DNA of 64,000 nucleotides from Humulus lupulus (taxonomy: Eukaryota > Streptophyta > Magnoliopsida > Rosales > Cannabaceae), in the NCBI RefSeq assembly GCF_963169125.1, contig NC_084793.1, positions 213,244,652-213,308,651 of the forward strand, written 5' to 3'. Under the pieces are notes generated by a model. That model was given only the letters and a program-made list of their open reading frames with translations. It searched no databases and was not told the origin of the DNA. Position numbers and translations under genes: made by a program. Of the stretch, positions 61,925 to 64,000 are shown piece by piece. The stretch's first letter is position 1; every line of letters begins with the position of its first letter.

Positions 61925-64000
61925 CCTTAGTCATGTGACTGATGTCCCTGTGGAAGCGACATCATTTGTTTGAACCCCGCTTAGCGCATTGATTGCGCAT
62001 TTCTTCAAGTCGCCTAAATGAAACCTAGTTCTCATTCGCTACATATATATTCTCTTGAGTTTCCATGAGCTTGGTATATACAGTGTAAGTGGAGATATAT
62101 TTATCTCCCTTTTTCTTTTTACTCACGTCTGCCTCAGGGTTATTTCCTTCATTTTTCTTTCGTTTTGAAGAATTGTCACCAGAAGGTTGAGTTGTGGATG
62201 GTACTGCTGAGCTCGTGGCTGAGATAATGTTCGTCATTGTCTTTATTGGGACCGGAGGTGTTAATTGTAGTACTGCCCTAGCCTCTTCTACATTGATGAA
62301 CCTCTTAGCTCGAAGAGTGAACTCTATGATTGTTTGCACCGACTTTCATTGTATGTCATCCCAGAGGGGACATCCTAGCAAGATTCCAGCTCGAACCGAC
62401 ATTAGATGGCTACTATCATCAACATCGCAGGCTCGGGTCGCCTCGATGTTGAATCTGGCCAGATACTTTTTGAGTCACTCTCCTGGCTGTTGCTGGATAT
62501 TTTCCAAAAAGGAAGCTTCAGGCTTAATGCTCTTTGCTGCTCAAAATTGGTTTTTGAATTCCTTTGACAATTGATCCCAAGACGAGATTGAATGTCTTCG
62601 GAACTTGTCTACCCAGCTTTTTGCAGCTCTTGTCAGTGTCATTGGGAAGAGCAAGCATCTGAGCTCGAGGCCAACATTATTGGCTCTCGTCACAACATTG
62701 AATGTGCTCAAGTGGCTATCAGTATTGCTATTCCCATCATATGGTGCCATGTGGGGTATTTTAAACTCGTATGGGAAAGGTGTGCTCAGAATAGAAGGAG
62801 CAAAAGGCTCGAGTTCTCATCTGAGTTGTAGGCTTTTTCTTTATCCTTTCCTTCTCAAATGAGCCTGACCTATTCCTCGAGCTGATTTATCCCTCATGGA
62901 CCGGATCTGCTAGGGGCAGAGCCTACATCACTGAGGATTGGTTATTGTTCCAAGGAACTCCAGATCCTTGTTGTAGTATTGGGTTATAATTATTCCCGTA
63001 TACAAATTGTAAGGGTTGATTGCACTGCCCCCAGTTCTGGTTTAGGTGGTCTCGAAGGTTGAAACCATTGTTAGCATAGTTCTCATAGTTCCTAGGTTTG
63101 GTGTTATAGACGTTCACTGGCCTATTATAGTCATGACTGTCTTCAAGAAAAATAACAGTCCTTTACGGTTGTTGTTGGGCATAGTTCTAAGGTGGATTAT
63201 CCATGTGTACTCTAATCCCAGTTGCACATGACCTCAATATATAACTCCCAAATGGCTGGGGTTGTCTCGCCTATCTATGTCCTTTGTTTGTCTCCATTGG
63301 GACGTCATGGTTACTCCTTTTCTTGGGCCTATCATGAGGGTTCCTGTCTCATCCATCACTCCTTGCACTTAAGGTAGGTCTCTGAGGTGCCCCTTATCCA
63401 ACTCGAAGTCCACTTGGAGCATGTGGTGCATCTTGAACTGGTGAAGGATACCTTATTGGAGAGGGCTAATGTCTTATTGGAGATGGTGGTGGCCTTTCAT
63501 TTTTCGTTGTTGGCCTCGCAGGCTTTGGGTTAGCACCTTGAGCTACTTGTGGCCTTGAAGGTTCTGGGTTTTTACTCTAAGCTACCTGTGGGGGAGCTCG
63601 GTTATTCCCAGTGTCTGCAGGAATTTCCCTAGTTTGATTGGTAGGTATTGGATTTTGAGATGAAACCCTAGTCTGGTTAATTCCAGCACTTGCCCTAGAT
63701 CTCCCATCCTGATTTTGTTGGGTTCTCTACTCGGCCATCCTAGCTGTCGTACTCCCTCGAGGTCACCCCCTAGTCCTTCGTAGGGGTGCTTGGGCTTCAG
63801 CCGCCCACCTCGCCATCTCCTCATTTAACCAAGTAGCCTTGGGTAACCTTTCACACAACCTCTAATTCTCATATTCCAACATCGGTATGTATCTTTCAGG
63901 ATTATAGTAAACCTGGTTTGGTGGTCTGGAACTTTGACCAGGGTCCCGCGGTTGATTACGTTCTCCTGGTGTTGATGAATCACTCCTTTCATTGAGAGTT
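61925..64000 (-). pseudogene. Tat-2 gag, broken, N-terminus beyond the window
   Basis: From the right edge: PGERNQPRDPGQSSRPPNQ, then a helical block LNEEMARWAAEAQAPLRR (about 63770-63830), a Gln/Asn/Pro-rich spacer (62923-63117 with NLRDHLNQNWGQCNQPLQ), and the capsid domain at 62541-62750: MAPYDGNSNTDSHLSTFN, MTLTRAAKSWVDKFRRHSIS and WDQLSKEFKNQF, matching Retrotrans_gag. Further on, FTLRAKRFINVEEARAVLQ (62285-62330) and, at about 61930-61965, CRFHRDISHMTKAC, a knuckle-like C-x2-H-x-D-x2-H-x4-C motif typical of Tat gags. Several stops (for example at about 63860, 63755 and 61970). Confidence 0.82.

Larger units (their letters stand above)
60386..64000 (-). mobile_element. Tat-2, Tat-type Ty3/gypsy element, cut at both ends
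   Basis: Minus-strand order from the right: gag (64000 to about 61925), protease (about 61100-61500), RT (60386-60864). It ends within RT at the join with Cop-4 and runs out of the window on the right before any LTR. Its protease and RT wording (ILYKATLEKMGLS, NKACPKDCFPLPRIDQ) is Tat-type and related to Tat-1, but clearly a different family. Confidence 0.85.

Noticed and set aside
1..64000. tRNA or rRNA genes
   Set aside because: Only short primer-binding sites matching tRNA 3' ends are present; no cloverleaf or rRNA core was seen by eye, though a covariance-model scan could not be run.

Overview
This window is a block of plant repeat DNA. It is AT-rich, and almost every base can be assigned to a transposable element or its remnant. 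The families (Ty1/copia, Ty3/gypsy of Tat and Athila type, CACTA DNA transposons, an L1-type LINE with an RNase H domain) and the plant-type primer-binding sites point to a flowering plant, probably a dicot; the species cannot be fixed from the sequence. I see no convincing intact host gene, rRNA, tRNA or CRISPR array. Nearly all coding regions carry stops or frameshifts, many of the CGA-to-TGA or CAG-to-TAG kind expected from decay of methylated DNA.

Layout, with names used below. 1-6247: Gyp-1, a decayed minus-strand Ty3/gypsy element (internal region, then its 5' LTR at 3931-6247). 6248-25297: Cop-1, an internally deleted minus-strand copia element, split by two insertions: CAC-1, a 12.3-kb CACTA transposon (7298-19641, TSD CGA), and a solo copia LTR (19807-21708, TSD ATAAT). 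CAC-1 itself holds Ath-1 (7817-15069, TSD ACGCT), a young gag-only LTR element with two 1458-bp LTRs and a striking 62-bp palindrome-bearing tandem array. 25298-32278: a 90-bp tandem array and Tat-1, a rearranged plus-strand gypsy in the order protease-RT-RNase H-partial integrase-LTR-gag-LTR end. 32279-41886: Cop-2, the most complete copia element (minus strand), inserted in an older copia relic, Cop-3 (41887-44640). 44641-46434: low-complexity DNA with a long purine tract. 46452-54313: L1-1, a full-length LINE with 17-bp target-site duplications, interrupted by a solo LTR of the Gyp-1 family (50472-52903, TSD TTATC). 54331-58870: CAC-2, a 5'-truncated CACTA element with a multi-exon gene joining a plant-transposase-like region to a C-terminal Ulp1-like protease region. 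58871-60385: Cop-4, the 3' end of a plus-strand copia element. 60386-64000: Tat-2, a minus-strand Tat-type gypsy element cut by the window edge.

The window is best read as a stratigraphy. Target-site duplications fix four insertions exactly (CAC-1, Ath-1, the solo copia LTR, the solo gypsy LTR) and a fifth, the LINE, with one mismatch. Ath-1 is the youngest datable element, because its LTRs have equal length with no indel and very few differences; Cop-3 and Gyp-1 are the most decayed. The most unusual structures are the Ath-1 palindrome array with a seed copy in its LTR, four repeats of the polypurine tract in the same element, a Tat-1 TATA box framed by an inverted repeat, and the CAC-2 protease region in which the expected catalytic cysteine reads as threonine.
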